NCBI RefSeq assembly: GCF_003591655.1
Contig: NZ_QVRA01000029.1
Location: forward strand, 1 to 45,959
Direction: 5' to 3'
Length of the DNA: 45,959 bases
Source of the DNA: Sphingobium terrigena
GTDB taxonomy: Bacteria > Pseudomonadota > Alphaproteobacteria > Sphingomonadales > Sphingomonadaceae
The translations under genes were made by a program, and so were the position numbers. Of this stretch, positions 15,117-23,548 are shown piece after piece. Under the pieces are notes generated by a model. That model was not told the DNA's origin and ran no database searches. It saw only the letters and a program-made list of their open reading frames with translations. Every line of letters begins with the position of its first letter. Position 1 is the stretch's first letter.

Positions 15117-16004
15117 ATGTACGACTGCATTATCATTGGCGGAGGCCCCGCAGGCCTGACAGCTGCCACCTACCTGGGTCGATTTCTGCGTGCCACGTTG
15201 GTTATCGACGCCGGGGCCGGACGTGCCGCCAGCATTCCCACGACGCATAATCTCATCGGCTTCCCGGAAGGGATATCTGGTGAGGAGTTGTTGTCGCGTA
15301 TGCGTCAGCACGCTGTCGGCTACGGTGCGGAATTGGTCAGTGACGTGGCCCTCGGTATCATGCAGTCCAAGACAGGCTTTGCCGTGGGCATGAGTTCCCG
15401 CACCCTCGAGGCGCGGACGGTGTTGCTTGCGCCGGGCGTTGCAAACCACCGACCCAACCTCGCCCAAGCTGCACATGACAGAGGCGTTTCGCGCGGCCTC
15501 ATCCGCTACTGCCCAATTTGTGATGCGTACGAGGTGCGCGGCAAGCGCGTGGCAGTCCTGGGCTGCTCGGAGCATGGAGCGGCCGAGGCGATCTTCGTGC
15601 GGCGCTACAGCGAAACCGTTACCCTGCTCACTGAAGAATCCGTGCAGCTTTCTCTTGCCGACCAAGCTGATCTTGCGGACGGCGGAATTGCGGTCGAACG
15701 TGCCGCCATACAAACATTATCGATAAACGATGATGATGTTCTCGTGCGCCTGTCCGATGGCCAATCGCTCAGCTTCGATACGCTCTATGTCGCGCTCGGA
15801 AGTTCCGGAAGATCAGAGCTCGCGCGGGTAGCCGGTGCTTCGTTGAGCGCGTCGGGTTGCATCATCGTCGACGACCACCAACGAACATCGATCAGCGGCC
15901 TGTTCGCTGCCGGCGACGTCGTCGAAGGGTTGGACCAGATTGCCGTCGCGGCGGGTCAGGCGGCCAAGGCAGCGACCGCGATCCACAATCTCTTGCTCGA
16001 ATAA
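15117..16004 (+). CDS. Thioredoxin-reductase-like FAD/NAD(P) oxidoreductase (copy 1)
   Basis: A 295-residue flavoprotein with the FAD motif GGGPAG at residues 8-13, a redox-active CPICD about residue 136, a second nucleotide motif (AVLGCSEHGAAEA) and the C-terminal FAD segment (AAGDVVEGLDQIAVAAGQAA). It is close to thioredoxin reductase in layout, but the NADPH-specific arginines of TrxB (HRR...R) are not seen after the second motif. The ATG at 15117 gives a start like that of TrxB; an earlier ATG at 15090 is possible. It precedes the Cu(I) ATPase and has a paralogue in island 2. Its disulfide partner in copper stress is unknown. Confidence 0.85.
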   Translation: MYDCIIIGGGPAGLTAATYLGRFLRATLVIDAGAGRAASIPTTHNLIGFPEGISGEELLSRMRQHAVGYGAELVSDVALGIMQSKTGFAVGMSSRTLEARTVLLAPGVANHRPNLAQAAHDRGVSRGLIRYCPICDAYEVRGKRVAVLGCSEHGAAEAIFVRRYSETVTLLTEESVQLSLADQADLADGGIAVERAAIQTLSINDDDVLVRLSDGQSLSFDTLYVALGSSGRSELARVAGASLSASGCIIVDDHQRTSISGLFAAGDVVEGLDQIAVAAGQAAKAATAIHNLLLE

Positions 16005-16047
16005 TCAGGCTCCAGCGTCTGGCGGACAGAATATTTGAACCGGGGCC

Positions 16048-16078
16048 TTGACCCTGACACGATGTCAGACCCCAGATT
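16048..16078 (+). promoter_or_regulatory. CueR/MerR-type promoter and operator
   Basis: TTGACC, a 19-base spacer and CAGATT. Within the spacer is a perfect dyad CTGACA-CGA-TGTCAG (16054-16068). The over-long 19-base spacer with an internal dyad is the hallmark of MerR-family activated promoters, which are opened by the bound regulator. It lies 27 bases before the Cu(I) ATPase, whose downstream gene is a CueR-like regulator. Confidence 0.8.
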
Positions 16079-16104
16079 GTTTAGCGTCGACAAGGAGACG
16101 AGCC

Positions 16105-18474
16105 ATGACCGATCCTATTTCCGCGAACACATCTGGTGCGCATAACTGTTGCGCTGGAAAGCACCGCGAGCCGCAAGGTCCGACGACAGCGAAGGATCCT
16201 GTCTGCGGCATGATGGTCGATCCCGGCGCGACCGCGCACCATGCCTCACACGGCGACCAGGAGTTTCACTTCTGCAGTGCCGGATGTCGGGCGAAGTTCG
16301 TCGCCGAGCCGGAACGATATCTGTCGAGCGGGGGCGACACGCCCACGGCCGCAGAACCTGGCACGATTTGGACTTGTCCGATGCACCCGGAGATCCGAAA
16401 AGATCGTGCCGGTCCTTGCCCGATCTGCGGCATGGCACTCGAGCCCGAGCTCATAACGGCGGAATCAGGCCCGAGCCCTGAACTCGTCGATATGTCACGG
16501 CGCTTCTGGATCGCCCTGGCGCTGACGGTGCCCATATTCCTACTCGAAATGGGCGGACACCTTTTCCCCGCGCTTCATCAACTCGTCCCCGAGCGAATAT
16601 CAGGGTGGGTTCAGCTCGCTTTGGCGACCCCCGTCGTGCTTTGGGCCGGTTGGCCGTTTTTCGAGCGCGGTTGGGCGTCCATTCGGACGCGAAACCTGAA
16701 CATGTTCACGCTGATCGCGATGGGAACCGGTGTCGCCTGGGCCTATAGCGTGGTGGCCACGCTTGCCCCCGGAATATTCCCGGCGGCATTCCGCATGATG
16801 GATGGCACGGTCGCCATCTATTTCGAGGCCGCCGCGGTCATCACCGTCCTCGTGCTCCTTGGGCAGGTTCTCGAGCTGCGCGCGCGAGAGCGGACATCGG
16901 GCGCGATCAAGGCCCTGCTCAATCTGGCACCCAAGACTGCCCGCCGGATCCTGCCGGATGGTCACGACGAGGAAGTCGCGATTGACCTGATCGTGGTCGG
17001 CGACAGGTTGCGCGTCCGCCCCGGCGAAAAGGTGCCTGTGGATGCGATTGTCGAGGACGGCCGCTCTTCGATCGACGAGTCCATGGTGACTGGCGAGTCG
17101 ATGCCGGTGACGAAGACGGTCGATGCCCATGTAGTGGCGGGCACGATAAACCAAACAGGATCGCTCGTCATACGCGCGGACAAGGTTGGCCGGGATACGA
17201 TGCTGGCGCGGATCGTCCAGATGGTGGCAGATGCGCAGCGTTCGCGCGCGCCGATCCAGCGCATGGCCGACAAGGTTGCGGGCTGGTTCGTGCCGGCAGT
17301 GCTTGCCGTCGCACTGCTCTCCTTTGCGATCTGGGGAATATGGGGTCCAGAACCGCGACTGGCGCATGGCCTCGTGGCCGCGGTCGCGGTGCTGATCATC
17401 GCTTGTCCCTGCGCGCTGGGTCTCGCGACGCCGATGTCGATCATGGTCGGGATCGGACGGGGGGCCGGCCTCGGTGTCCTGATCAAGAATGCCGAGGCGC
17501 TGGAGCGCATGGAAAAGGTCGACACGATCGTCGTCGACAAAACCGGCACGCTGACAGAAGGGCGCCCATCGGTCACGAATATCGTGGCGATGGACGGCTT
17601 TTCGGAGCACGATCTTCTTCGCCTGGCGGCGGGCGTCGAGCGGGCGTCGGAGCATCCGCTGGCGCTCGCGATCGTCGCGGCCGCGAAGGATCGTGACATC
17701 GACGTTCCCGAGGTTTCCGACTTTGACTCGCCTACCGGAAAGGGCGCGGTCGGGACCGTGGACGGCAAGCGGATCTTTCTGGGCGGCGCCGTTTATCTCA
17801 AAGAGAATGGCATCGATGTGTCAGCCGCGGCTGCACGCGCCAATGAGCTGCGGGCGGACGGAGCGACGGCGATTTTCGCGGCCGTTGATGGCCGGGTCGC
17901 CGGAATTCTCGCCATTGCGGACTCGATCAAGGCAACCACAGCGGAGGCGCTGGCCGCCTTGCGAAAAGAGGGCGTGAGCGTCGTCATGTTGACGGGCGAC
18001 AACCGGACAACCGCCGAGGCGGTGGCCCGGAAACTAGGCATCGATGCGGTTGAAGCCGAGGTGCTGCCCGATCAGAAGAGCGCTGTCGTCCTGCGGCTGC
18101 AGCGCGAAGGCCATGTCGTTGCCATGGCTGGCGATGGGGTGAACGACGCGCCCGCTCTCGCGGCGGCGGACGTCGGCATCGCCATGGGTTCGGGCACCGA
18201 TGTCGCCATCGAAAGCGCCGGGATCACACTGCTCAAGGGTGATCTCAACGGCATCGTGCGGGCGCGGCGCCTGAGCGAGGCAACGATGGCCAACATACGC
18301 CAGAACCTGTTCTTCGCCTTCATCTACAATGCCGCTGGCGTCCCCATCGCCGCCGGGCTGCTCTATCCGGTGTTCGGCATCCTTCTGTCGCCTGTCATCG
18401 CCGCTGCGGCGATGGCCCTGTCATCCGTCAGCGTCGTCACCAACGCGCTGCGTCTCAATCGGGTGACGCTGTGA
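16105..18474 (+). CDS. copA: Cu(I)-exporting P1B-1 ATPase with YHS and HMBD domains
   Basis: A 789-residue ATPase. In order: a Cys-containing start, a YHS domain (about 28-74, DPVCGMMV and FHFCSAGC), a heavy-metal-binding domain (about 88-115, WTCPMHPEI and CPICGMALEP), then membrane helices, TGES, CPCALGLATP, DKTGTLTEG, SEHPLA and GDGVNDAPAL. The final helices have YN and MALSS, the conserved residues for Cu(I). It exports cytosolic Cu(I). There is no classical HMA domain; YHS/HMBD replace it. The ATG at 16105 follows AAGGAG. Its stop overlaps the cueR start. The gene name copA is also used for the multicopper oxidase; these are different proteins. Confidence 0.97.
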   Translation: MTDPISANTSGAHNCCAGKHREPQGPTTAKDPVCGMMVDPGATAHHASHGDQEFHFCSAGCRAKFVAEPERYLSSGGDTPTAAEPGTIWTCPMHPEIRKDRAGPCPICGMALEPELITAESGPSPELVDMSRRFWIALALTVPIFLLEMGGHLFPALHQLVPERISGWVQLALATPVVLWAGWPFFERGWASIRTRNLNMFTLIAMGTGVAWAYSVVATLAPGIFPAAFRMMDGTVAIYFEAAAVITVLVLLGQVLELRARERTSGAIKALLNLAPKTARRILPDGHDEEVAIDLIVVGDRLRVRPGEKVPVDAIVEDGRSSIDESMVTGESMPVTKTVDAHVVAGTINQTGSLVIRADKVGRDTMLARIVQMVADAQRSRAPIQRMADKVAGWFVPAVLAVALLSFAIWGIWGPEPRLAHGLVAAVAVLIIACPCALGLATPMSIMVGIGRGAGLGVLIKNAEALERMEKVDTIVVDKTGTLTEGRPSVTNIVAMDGFSEHDLLRLAAGVERASEHPLALAIVAAAKDRDIDVPEVSDFDSPTGKGAVGTVDGKRIFLGGAVYLKENGIDVSAAAARANELRADGATAIFAAVDGRVAGILAIADSIKATTAEALAALRKEGVSVVMLTGDNRTTAEAVARKLGIDAVEAEVLPDQKSAVVLRLQREGHVVAMAGDGVNDAPALAAADVGIAMGSGTDVAIESAGITLLKGDLNGIVRARRLSEATMANIRQNLFFAFIYNAAGVPIAAGLLYPVFGILLSPVIAAAAMALSSVSVVTNALRLNRVTL

Positions 18475-18857
18475 ACATCGGCGCGGCCTCCGATGCGAGC
18501 GCTGTGTCGCAGCGCATGATCCGCCATTATGAGAAGATCGGGCTTATCCCGTCGCCGCCGCGACGTGACAGCGGGTATCGCGACTATTCGCAAGCCGACG
18601 TGCACCTCCTGCGTTTCATCGCCAACGCCCGCGATCTCGGCTTTCCCATTGGGGAAATCCGCGTGCTGCTTGATCTCTGGTCCGACCGCGAGCGCGCGAG
18701 CGCGGAGGTCAAGGCTCTGGCGGAATCGCGCGCGGGAGACCTGGGTCGGAAGGCGGATGCACTCAATGCCATGCGCGAAGCACTGCTCGACCTTGCGAAT
18801 GCCTGCCATGGGGACGAGCGGCCCGAATGCCCTATACTCACGCGTCTGGCGTCCTGA
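18471..18857 (+). CDS. cueR: CueR-like Cu(I)-responsive MerR regulator
   Basis: A 128-residue MerR-family regulator: N-terminal winged helix (SQRMIRHYEKIGLIPSP and SGYRDYSQADV), a long dimerisation helix and a C-terminal metal loop ACHGDERPECPIL with two cysteines eight residues apart (C-x7-C), which is the CueR arrangement for Cu(I)/Ag(I)/Au(I). The start is a GTG overlapping the ATPase stop (GTGA), so the two genes are co-translated and the regulator is autoregulated through the 19-base-spacer promoter at 16048. Confidence 0.94.
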   Translation: MNIGAASDASAVSQRMIRHYEKIGLIPSPPRRDSGYRDYSQADVHLLRFIANARDLGFPIGEIRVLLDLWSDRERASAEVKALAESRAGDLGRKADALNAMREALLDLANACHGDERPECPILTRLAS

Positions 18858-19299
18858 GCCTATCTGGCGGCTCGGCCTTGTCCTCGATGACGCACCTCAG
18901 GTCGCTCCCCATTTGAGTGTCGTAAGCACTGTCGAAGCTGTCGGTACGCAACGGTACATCGCGTTGACCTGTGGCTCGTGGGTGTGTGGCTGAAGCACGT
19001 CATCGGCACGATGCGCGCGCTGGCCCCCCACGGGCAGAGTGTCACGCCCGAAAAGATGGCCGCTCCCATGCTCAGCAGGTTCCGGGTCCGATGGCCGACA
19101 TGGCAGCAGAGCCGGGCGCGGGCGCGGGCGCGGGCCAGATCTCGACGATGACGGTTGACGCCGCTTGCGCTCGCCGGCGGAATTATGGTGGCGACATCGC
19201 TTGGTCTGGAACCGGCAAGCGCCGCTGGAATTTTTATGCAAGGGGTTATCGCGCAAAGCGCGTATCTTCTAGTGGGGGGACTCAGACGGAGATGGATCG
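18858..19299. other. Gap between cueR and the Cys-rich protein gene
   Basis: No convincing gene. It contains a GGGCGC hexamer repeat near 19114-19135. A frame starting at a TTG at 19155 encodes about 50 hydrophobic residues (LALAGGIMVATSLGLEP, then QGVIAQSAYLLVGGLRRRW) that look like a membrane-protein fragment but run on into the Cys-rich gene. It may be a remnant. Confidence 0.4.
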
Positions 19300-19632
19300 A
19301 TGCATCAGATGAACCCCGACATGCAGGCCTGCATGGACGCCTGCCACGAGTGTCATGTGACCTGCCTGCACATGGCAATGAACCATTGCCTTGAAATGGG
19401 CGGCCAGCACGCCGCACCGGAGCATATAAAGATCATGGCCGACTGTGCGCAGATTTGCGAAGTCGCAATCGACTTCATGGCGCGCAAGTCGTCCCACCAT
19501 CAACATATCTGCCGCGAGTGCGCCGAGGTCTGCCGAGCGTGCGCTGCGAGCTGCGAATCCCTGGACGGCATGGAGGATTGCGTGGCCGCGTGCCGCAAGT
19601 GCGCCGACGCCTGCGAAAAGATGGCCGCCTAA
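19300..19632 (+). CDS. Cys-rich four-helix-bundle copper-storage protein (copy 1)
   Basis: A 110-residue cytosolic protein with 16 cysteines and many histidines spread along predicted helices (ACMDACHECHVTC, then ICRECAEVCRACAASC). This is the four-helix copper-binding (DUF326/Csp) family, in which cysteines line the inside of the bundle and hold many Cu(I) ions. There is no signal peptide, so it resembles the cytosolic Csp3 type. The ATG at 19300 has GGAG upstream. The Tn3 transposon lies downstream. A related 134-residue protein is encoded at 42350. Confidence 0.93.
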   Translation: MHQMNPDMQACMDACHECHVTCLHMAMNHCLEMGGQHAAPEHIKIMADCAQICEVAIDFMARKSSHHQHICRECAEVCRACAASCESLDGMEDCVAACRKCADACEKMAA

Positions 19633-19679
19633 ACTTCTTCGCGCGGGGTATGCTCGCGTTCGTGCCCAGGCTCCAGGGA

Positions 19680-19759
19680 ACGATGCGCGAGCAGTACAAG
19701 GGCTTGTGGCGAGTGTGCCGGCCGATCACGACGAGATGATGAAAGACATGCCGGCATGA
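19680..19759 (+). pseudogene. Tail fragment of a c-type cytochrome gene
   Basis: One frame reads VASVPADHDEMMKDMPA followed by a stop, close to the VASAPEDHDAMMKDMPG end of the cytochrome c at 11073-11660. The preceding residues (EQYK) are in another frame. No haem motif remains. It is probably the surviving 3' end of a second cytochrome gene, cut at the edge of the transposon. Confidence 0.6.
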
Positions 19760-19838
19760 AGTGATGCCAGCAGCGACTATGGAGGGGCGGTTCTGAAAAG
19801 CGCGAAACTAGAGGGCATAGCGTGGATGGTACGCTAAA

Positions 19839-19848
19839 CAACGCTAAG
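19839..19848. repeat. Candidate inner end of left Tn3 inverted repeat
   Basis: CAACGCTAAG, the exact reverse complement of 24954-24963. Tn3-family repeats commonly end in ACGCTAAG on the inner side. The outward 38-bp sequences do not align well, so this is tentative. Confidence 0.35.
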
Positions 19849-19868
19849 GGCGAACAATCAGCGAACGC

Positions 19869-22838
19869 TTAGGCGGCGCGGCTATCCGGCGGCAGATTGA
19901 GGGCCTTGCGGCCAGCGGAAGCGGCTGCTCGATCCCAGAGGAAATCGCCCGAGAAAGCAATATGCTCCCAACCTACTGGGGACGTATGGGCGAGTAGATC
20001 ATCAGGCACCGCGACCGATGTTGATCGTAGATGCTGGGCGGCGGCATCCATGTAGATCGTGTTCCAATAGACGATCGCGGCGACGAGCAGATTGAGGCCG
20101 GACGCCCGATATTGCTGCGCCTCGTGGCTGCGGTCGATGATGCGGCCCTGGCGGAATGTGTAGATCGCCTGCGTCAGGGCATGGCGCTGCTCGCTGTTGT
20201 TGAGACCGGCATGGCATCGCCGGCGCAGATCGGGATTTTCTAGCCAGTCCAGCATGAACAGCGTCCGCTCGATCTTGCCGATTTCCTGTAGCGCGACATC
20301 GAGCTGGTTCTGCCGTTCGTAGGCAGCGAGCTTTCGCAGCATGACCGATGGCGCGACATGGCCGGCCTTGATCGACCCTACGAGGCGCAGCACGTCTTCC
20401 CATTGCTCACCGATGATGTCGGTGCGGATACGCTTGCCCAACAGCGGGGTGATGGACGGATAGGCCGTGACCGGCGCGATCGGCGCGAGCCGCCTGTCGG
20501 GGAAGTCGCGCAGGCGCGGGCAGAAGCGAAATCCCAGCATCGCGCACAGGGCGAAGACATGATCGGTCGCCCCGCCGGTGTCGGTGTAATGCTCGACGAT
20601 CCTGAGATCGGTGCCGTGGCTGGTGAGGCCGTCGAGGACATAGGGCGCCTCATGCGTCGCGGCCGAGATCACTTTGACGTGGTAGGGCGCGCGCTGATCA
20701 GAATTATGGGTGTAGAAGCTGAAGCCATGATCGACGCCATAGCGGGCGTTGATATCGCCGCCCGACGCGCCGCGCTTCGCGGCCCTGAAGAACTGGCCAT
20801 CGGAACTGGACGTGGTGCCGTCGCCCCATACTCGTGAGAATGGCAGGCGGTGGTGCGCGTTGATGAGGAGGGCCAGCGCCGCGCGGTAGCTGTCGTCGCG
20901 GATATAGGCGTCATGGGTCCAGAGGAGCTGATCGCGCGTGACGCCCTGACTCGCCGCCGCCATGCGCGACAGGCCGAGATTGGTCGCATCGGCGAGGATC
21001 GTGGCGAGCAGCGCGTTTTCATTGGGACACGGCTCGCCGGTACGCAGGTTGGTGAACGCCGCAAGAAAGCCGGTTTCCTGCGCCACCTCATGCAGTAGCT
21101 CGGTGATGCGGATGCGTGGCATCATGGCATCGAGCCGGTCGGCCAGCGCTTCGGCGTCGGGCGTCGCGATCGTGCGAACGGGGGATATCTGGAGGCGGTC
21201 GTCGCGATATCGCACACCCTCCAGAGCGTCGCGCTTCAGGCGCTGGGCAAATTTCTTAAGCCGCCAGTCAAGTTCGCGGCCCCGCTGTTCGAGCCATTCG
21301 CCGGCTGTGGGTGGCAGACCGAGAGCCGACACGATCGGCTTCGCCTGGGGTTCGCTGAGCAGGTAGCTGTCGAACCGGCGGTATCCTGCCGATCGCTCCA
21401 CCCAGACATCCCCGGAACGCAGCTTGTTGCGCAGATGCGCGATCGTCGCGATTTCCCAGAGACGCCGGTTGATCTTGCCGTCATCGCCCACGACGATTTT
21501 CCGCCATTCCTTGCGGAAGGGCATCGGAGCGTCGGCAGGCAGATCGCGTTTGCCCGACCTGTTGAGGTCGCGCAGCATCTCGATGGCGGCGATCGTTTTT
21601 GCACTGCCCTTTCCGGCCCTGAACTGGAGCGCCTCAAGCAGGTCGGGGGCGAACTTGCGCAACGTCGCATAGCGGTCGGCCGCCACCGTCAGCGGATCAA
21701 GGTTGGCGGTTTCCGCGATTGTCGCCACTTCTGGCCTCGCCTTCAGGAGGGTGTTCCACCCGACCGATGCGTCCAGGGCCTCCATTGGATCTTCGCCGGT
21801 ATCGACCGCATCGGTCAATGCGTCGATTGTCCTGCGAAAGATCAGCATCAGCCGCGCCACATTCTTTGACGTGGTGGCATAGCTGCGCGCCTGGGCGTTC
21901 TTCGCGCGGGTGAAGATGCTGCCGATCAGCTTGTCCGCCATCTCCAAGGCGTTATCGGTCAGTCGTTCCTCGAGGTCGAGCAGGAACGCAACCAGCGTAG
22001 CGCGCCGTCGGGAGGGAATATATCGCTCGATCATATAGGCAGGCGAAGCGCGGCCTTCCCTGACATATTGCCGAAATCGGTCGGCATGGATGCGGCCAGC
22101 CACGTCCGGGGAGATGCCGATCTTCCGCACTTGCCGCAGGCGGTCGAGAATCTGGCGGATGTGATCGGGCCTGGCCGCAACGGGAATGGTCTTGAGCGAA
22201 GCGAGTTGGCTCATGCCGCCGGCGTCGTCAAAGACCTGGTCGAGGGCGTGGACCTGTTCGGCGCTAAGATCAGCGATCAGGGCGTAGGCAGCCTGCTTGC
22301 GGGCACGCGCGCGTCCCGCACTACTGGCGCGTTCGATGGTGGAGATGGACGGCAGTAGAATCCGGGCCTCGCGAAGGGCGGTGACAACGCCGATCGCTAT
22401 CGTCATCCCCTTGTCGGTCGCCCATGCCGTTTTCGCGGCCGCTTCGATCATGAAGGGAATGTCGGCGCGGGTTGGTCCACGAAGGCCCGCTCGCATCGCC
22501 AGCTCGCGGGCATGGTCCGTCATCGTCTGATCCCGCGCTGCATAGTTGGCCAGGTCGGTTACGTGTAGACCAAGTTGTTCCGCGACGAAGGCGGCGAGAT
22601 CATGGGGTATCGCTCCCTTGTCCTGTATCAACTGCGCCAGTGTGATGCCCGGGTGCCGCAAGAGCGCTAGTTGCAGCGCGACACCCAACTGGTTCCGTCG
22701 CTCCCGTCGTGCGCCGATGATCTCGATGTCCGAAGGCTCGAAGGTGTAGAGCCGGGCTAGATGGTCGCGCTCGCTCGGGATGGCGAGGATCTGATCGCGT
22801 TCGCTCTCGGTCAGGAGTTGATGCTTACGCTTCGTCAT
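19869..22838 (-). CDS. tnpA: Tn3-family transposase
   Basis: A 989-residue DDE transposase, the usual length for Tn3 family enzymes. It starts with the SMC-like N-terminal region (RKHQLLTESERDQI) and has the C-terminal catalytic core with VWGDGTTSSSDGQFF, a clear Tn3 signature, and FHRQG-like TFRQGRI near the end. The ATG at 22838 is preferred over an upstream in-frame TTG/CTG extension. The reading frame is complete, so the element could be active. It is divergent from tnpR across the res-like region. Confidence 0.95.
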   Translation of the reverse strand: MTKRKHQLLTESERDQILAIPSERDHLARLYTFEPSDIEIIGARRERRNQLGVALQLALLRHPGITLAQLIQDKGAIPHDLAAFVAEQLGLHVTDLANYAARDQTMTDHARELAMRAGLRGPTRADIPFMIEAAAKTAWATDKGMTIAIGVVTALREARILLPSISTIERASSAGRARARKQAAYALIADLSAEQVHALDQVFDDAGGMSQLASLKTIPVAARPDHIRQILDRLRQVRKIGISPDVAGRIHADRFRQYVREGRASPAYMIERYIPSRRRATLVAFLLDLEERLTDNALEMADKLIGSIFTRAKNAQARSYATTSKNVARLMLIFRRTIDALTDAVDTGEDPMEALDASVGWNTLLKARPEVATIAETANLDPLTVAADRYATLRKFAPDLLEALQFRAGKGSAKTIAAIEMLRDLNRSGKRDLPADAPMPFRKEWRKIVVGDDGKINRRLWEIATIAHLRNKLRSGDVWVERSAGYRRFDSYLLSEPQAKPIVSALGLPPTAGEWLEQRGRELDWRLKKFAQRLKRDALEGVRYRDDRLQISPVRTIATPDAEALADRLDAMMPRIRITELLHEVAQETGFLAAFTNLRTGEPCPNENALLATILADATNLGLSRMAAASQGVTRDQLLWTHDAYIRDDSYRAALALLINAHHRLPFSRVWGDGTTSSSDGQFFRAAKRGASGGDINARYGVDHGFSFYTHNSDQRAPYHVKVISAATHEAPYVLDGLTSHGTDLRIVEHYTDTGGATDHVFALCAMLGFRFCPRLRDFPDRRLAPIAPVTAYPSITPLLGKRIRTDIIGEQWEDVLRLVGSIKAGHVAPSVMLRKLAAYERQNQLDVALQEIGKIERTLFMLDWLENPDLRRRCHAGLNNSEQRHALTQAIYTFRQGRIIDRSHEAQQYRASGLNLLVAAIVYWNTIYMDAAAQHLRSTSVAVPDDLLAHTSPVGWEHIAFSGDFLWDRAAASAGRKALNLPPDSRAA

Positions 22839-22847
22839 TCCGATTCC

Positions 22848-22953
22848 CGTCCACAAAAGGTCATCTGGGCCTATGGACAGCCATGAGTAAAGAGACATAG
22901 TATGTGGACGGATATGGATGGGGCGAAGCGATCGCCCTTCAGATCGTCCACAG
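22848..22953. promoter_or_regulatory. Candidate res site of the Tn3 transposon
   Basis: Between the divergent tnpA and tnpR starts are CGTCCACA at 22848-22855, TGGACAG at 22874-22880, TGTGGACG at 22903-22910 and CGTCCACAG at 22945-22953. Two complementary pairs of resolvase half-site-like words fit a res site with several subsites and divergent promoters. Confidence 0.55.
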
Positions 22954-22978
22954 AACGACCGTTTGGGAGACGCACGGG

Positions 22979-23548
22979 ATGGGCGATATTCTGGGTTATG
23001 CCCGCGTCAGCACCGGCGATCAGGACGTGGCTGGACAGACCATGCGTCTGGAGGAGGCCGGCGCGATCAAGGTGTTCACCGACGTCATGTCGGGCAAGAG
23101 CATGGAGCGGCCCGGTCTGGCCGAACTGATCGCCTATGCCCGCAAGGGCGACACGCTGGCGGTGGTCCGCCTCGATCGGCTTGGGCGCTCGCTCGCCGAA
23201 TTGCTCACCACGGTCGAGACGCTACGCGGCCAGGGCATCGCGCTCCTGAGTCTTGAGGAAAAGATCGACACATCGTCGGCCGCCGGCGAACTCATCTTCC
23301 ATGTGTTCGGGGCCATCGCCCATTTCGAGCGGAGACTGATCTCCGAGCGAACCAGGGATGGGATCGCCGCCGCGCGCGCCAAAGGCAAGTTGCCCGGCCG
23401 TCAGCCGCTCGACATGTCCAAGGTACATGCCGCCATCAAACTGGTCGAAGCGAGCATCTCGCCGACAGAAGCAGCACGACAACTCGGCATCGGCCGATCG
23501 ACCATCTATCGAGAAATGCGCCGCCTCGGCGTGGAAAGGCCCATCTGA
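22979..23548 (+). CDS. tnpR: Tn3 resolvase (serine recombinase)
   Basis: A 189-residue serine recombinase: LGYARVSTGDQD with the catalytic Ser, RLDRLGRSLAEL with essential arginines, the long E helix (AIAHFERRLISERT) and a C-terminal helix-turn-helix (SPTEAARQLGIGRSTIYREM). It resolves cointegrates at res. The ATG at 22979 follows GGGAG; a GTG at 22904 would add 25 residues without motif. The stop is followed at once by the passenger gene. Confidence 0.94.
   Translation: MGDILGYARVSTGDQDVAGQTMRLEEAGAIKVFTDVMSGKSMERPGLAELIAYARKGDTLAVVRLDRLGRSLAELLTTVETLRGQGIALLSLEEKIDTSSAAGELIFHVFGAIAHFERRLISERTRDGIAAARAKGKLPGRQPLDMSKVHAAIKLVEASISPTEAARQLGIGRSTIYREMRRLGVERPI

Noticed and set aside
16600..17655. 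351-residue minus-strand reading frame
   Set aside because: Antisense shadow of the Cu(I) ATPase in high-GC DNA.
19114..19135. GGGCGC hexamer tandem repeat
   Set aside because: Only three to four units in very GC-rich sequence; probably a simple-sequence accident.
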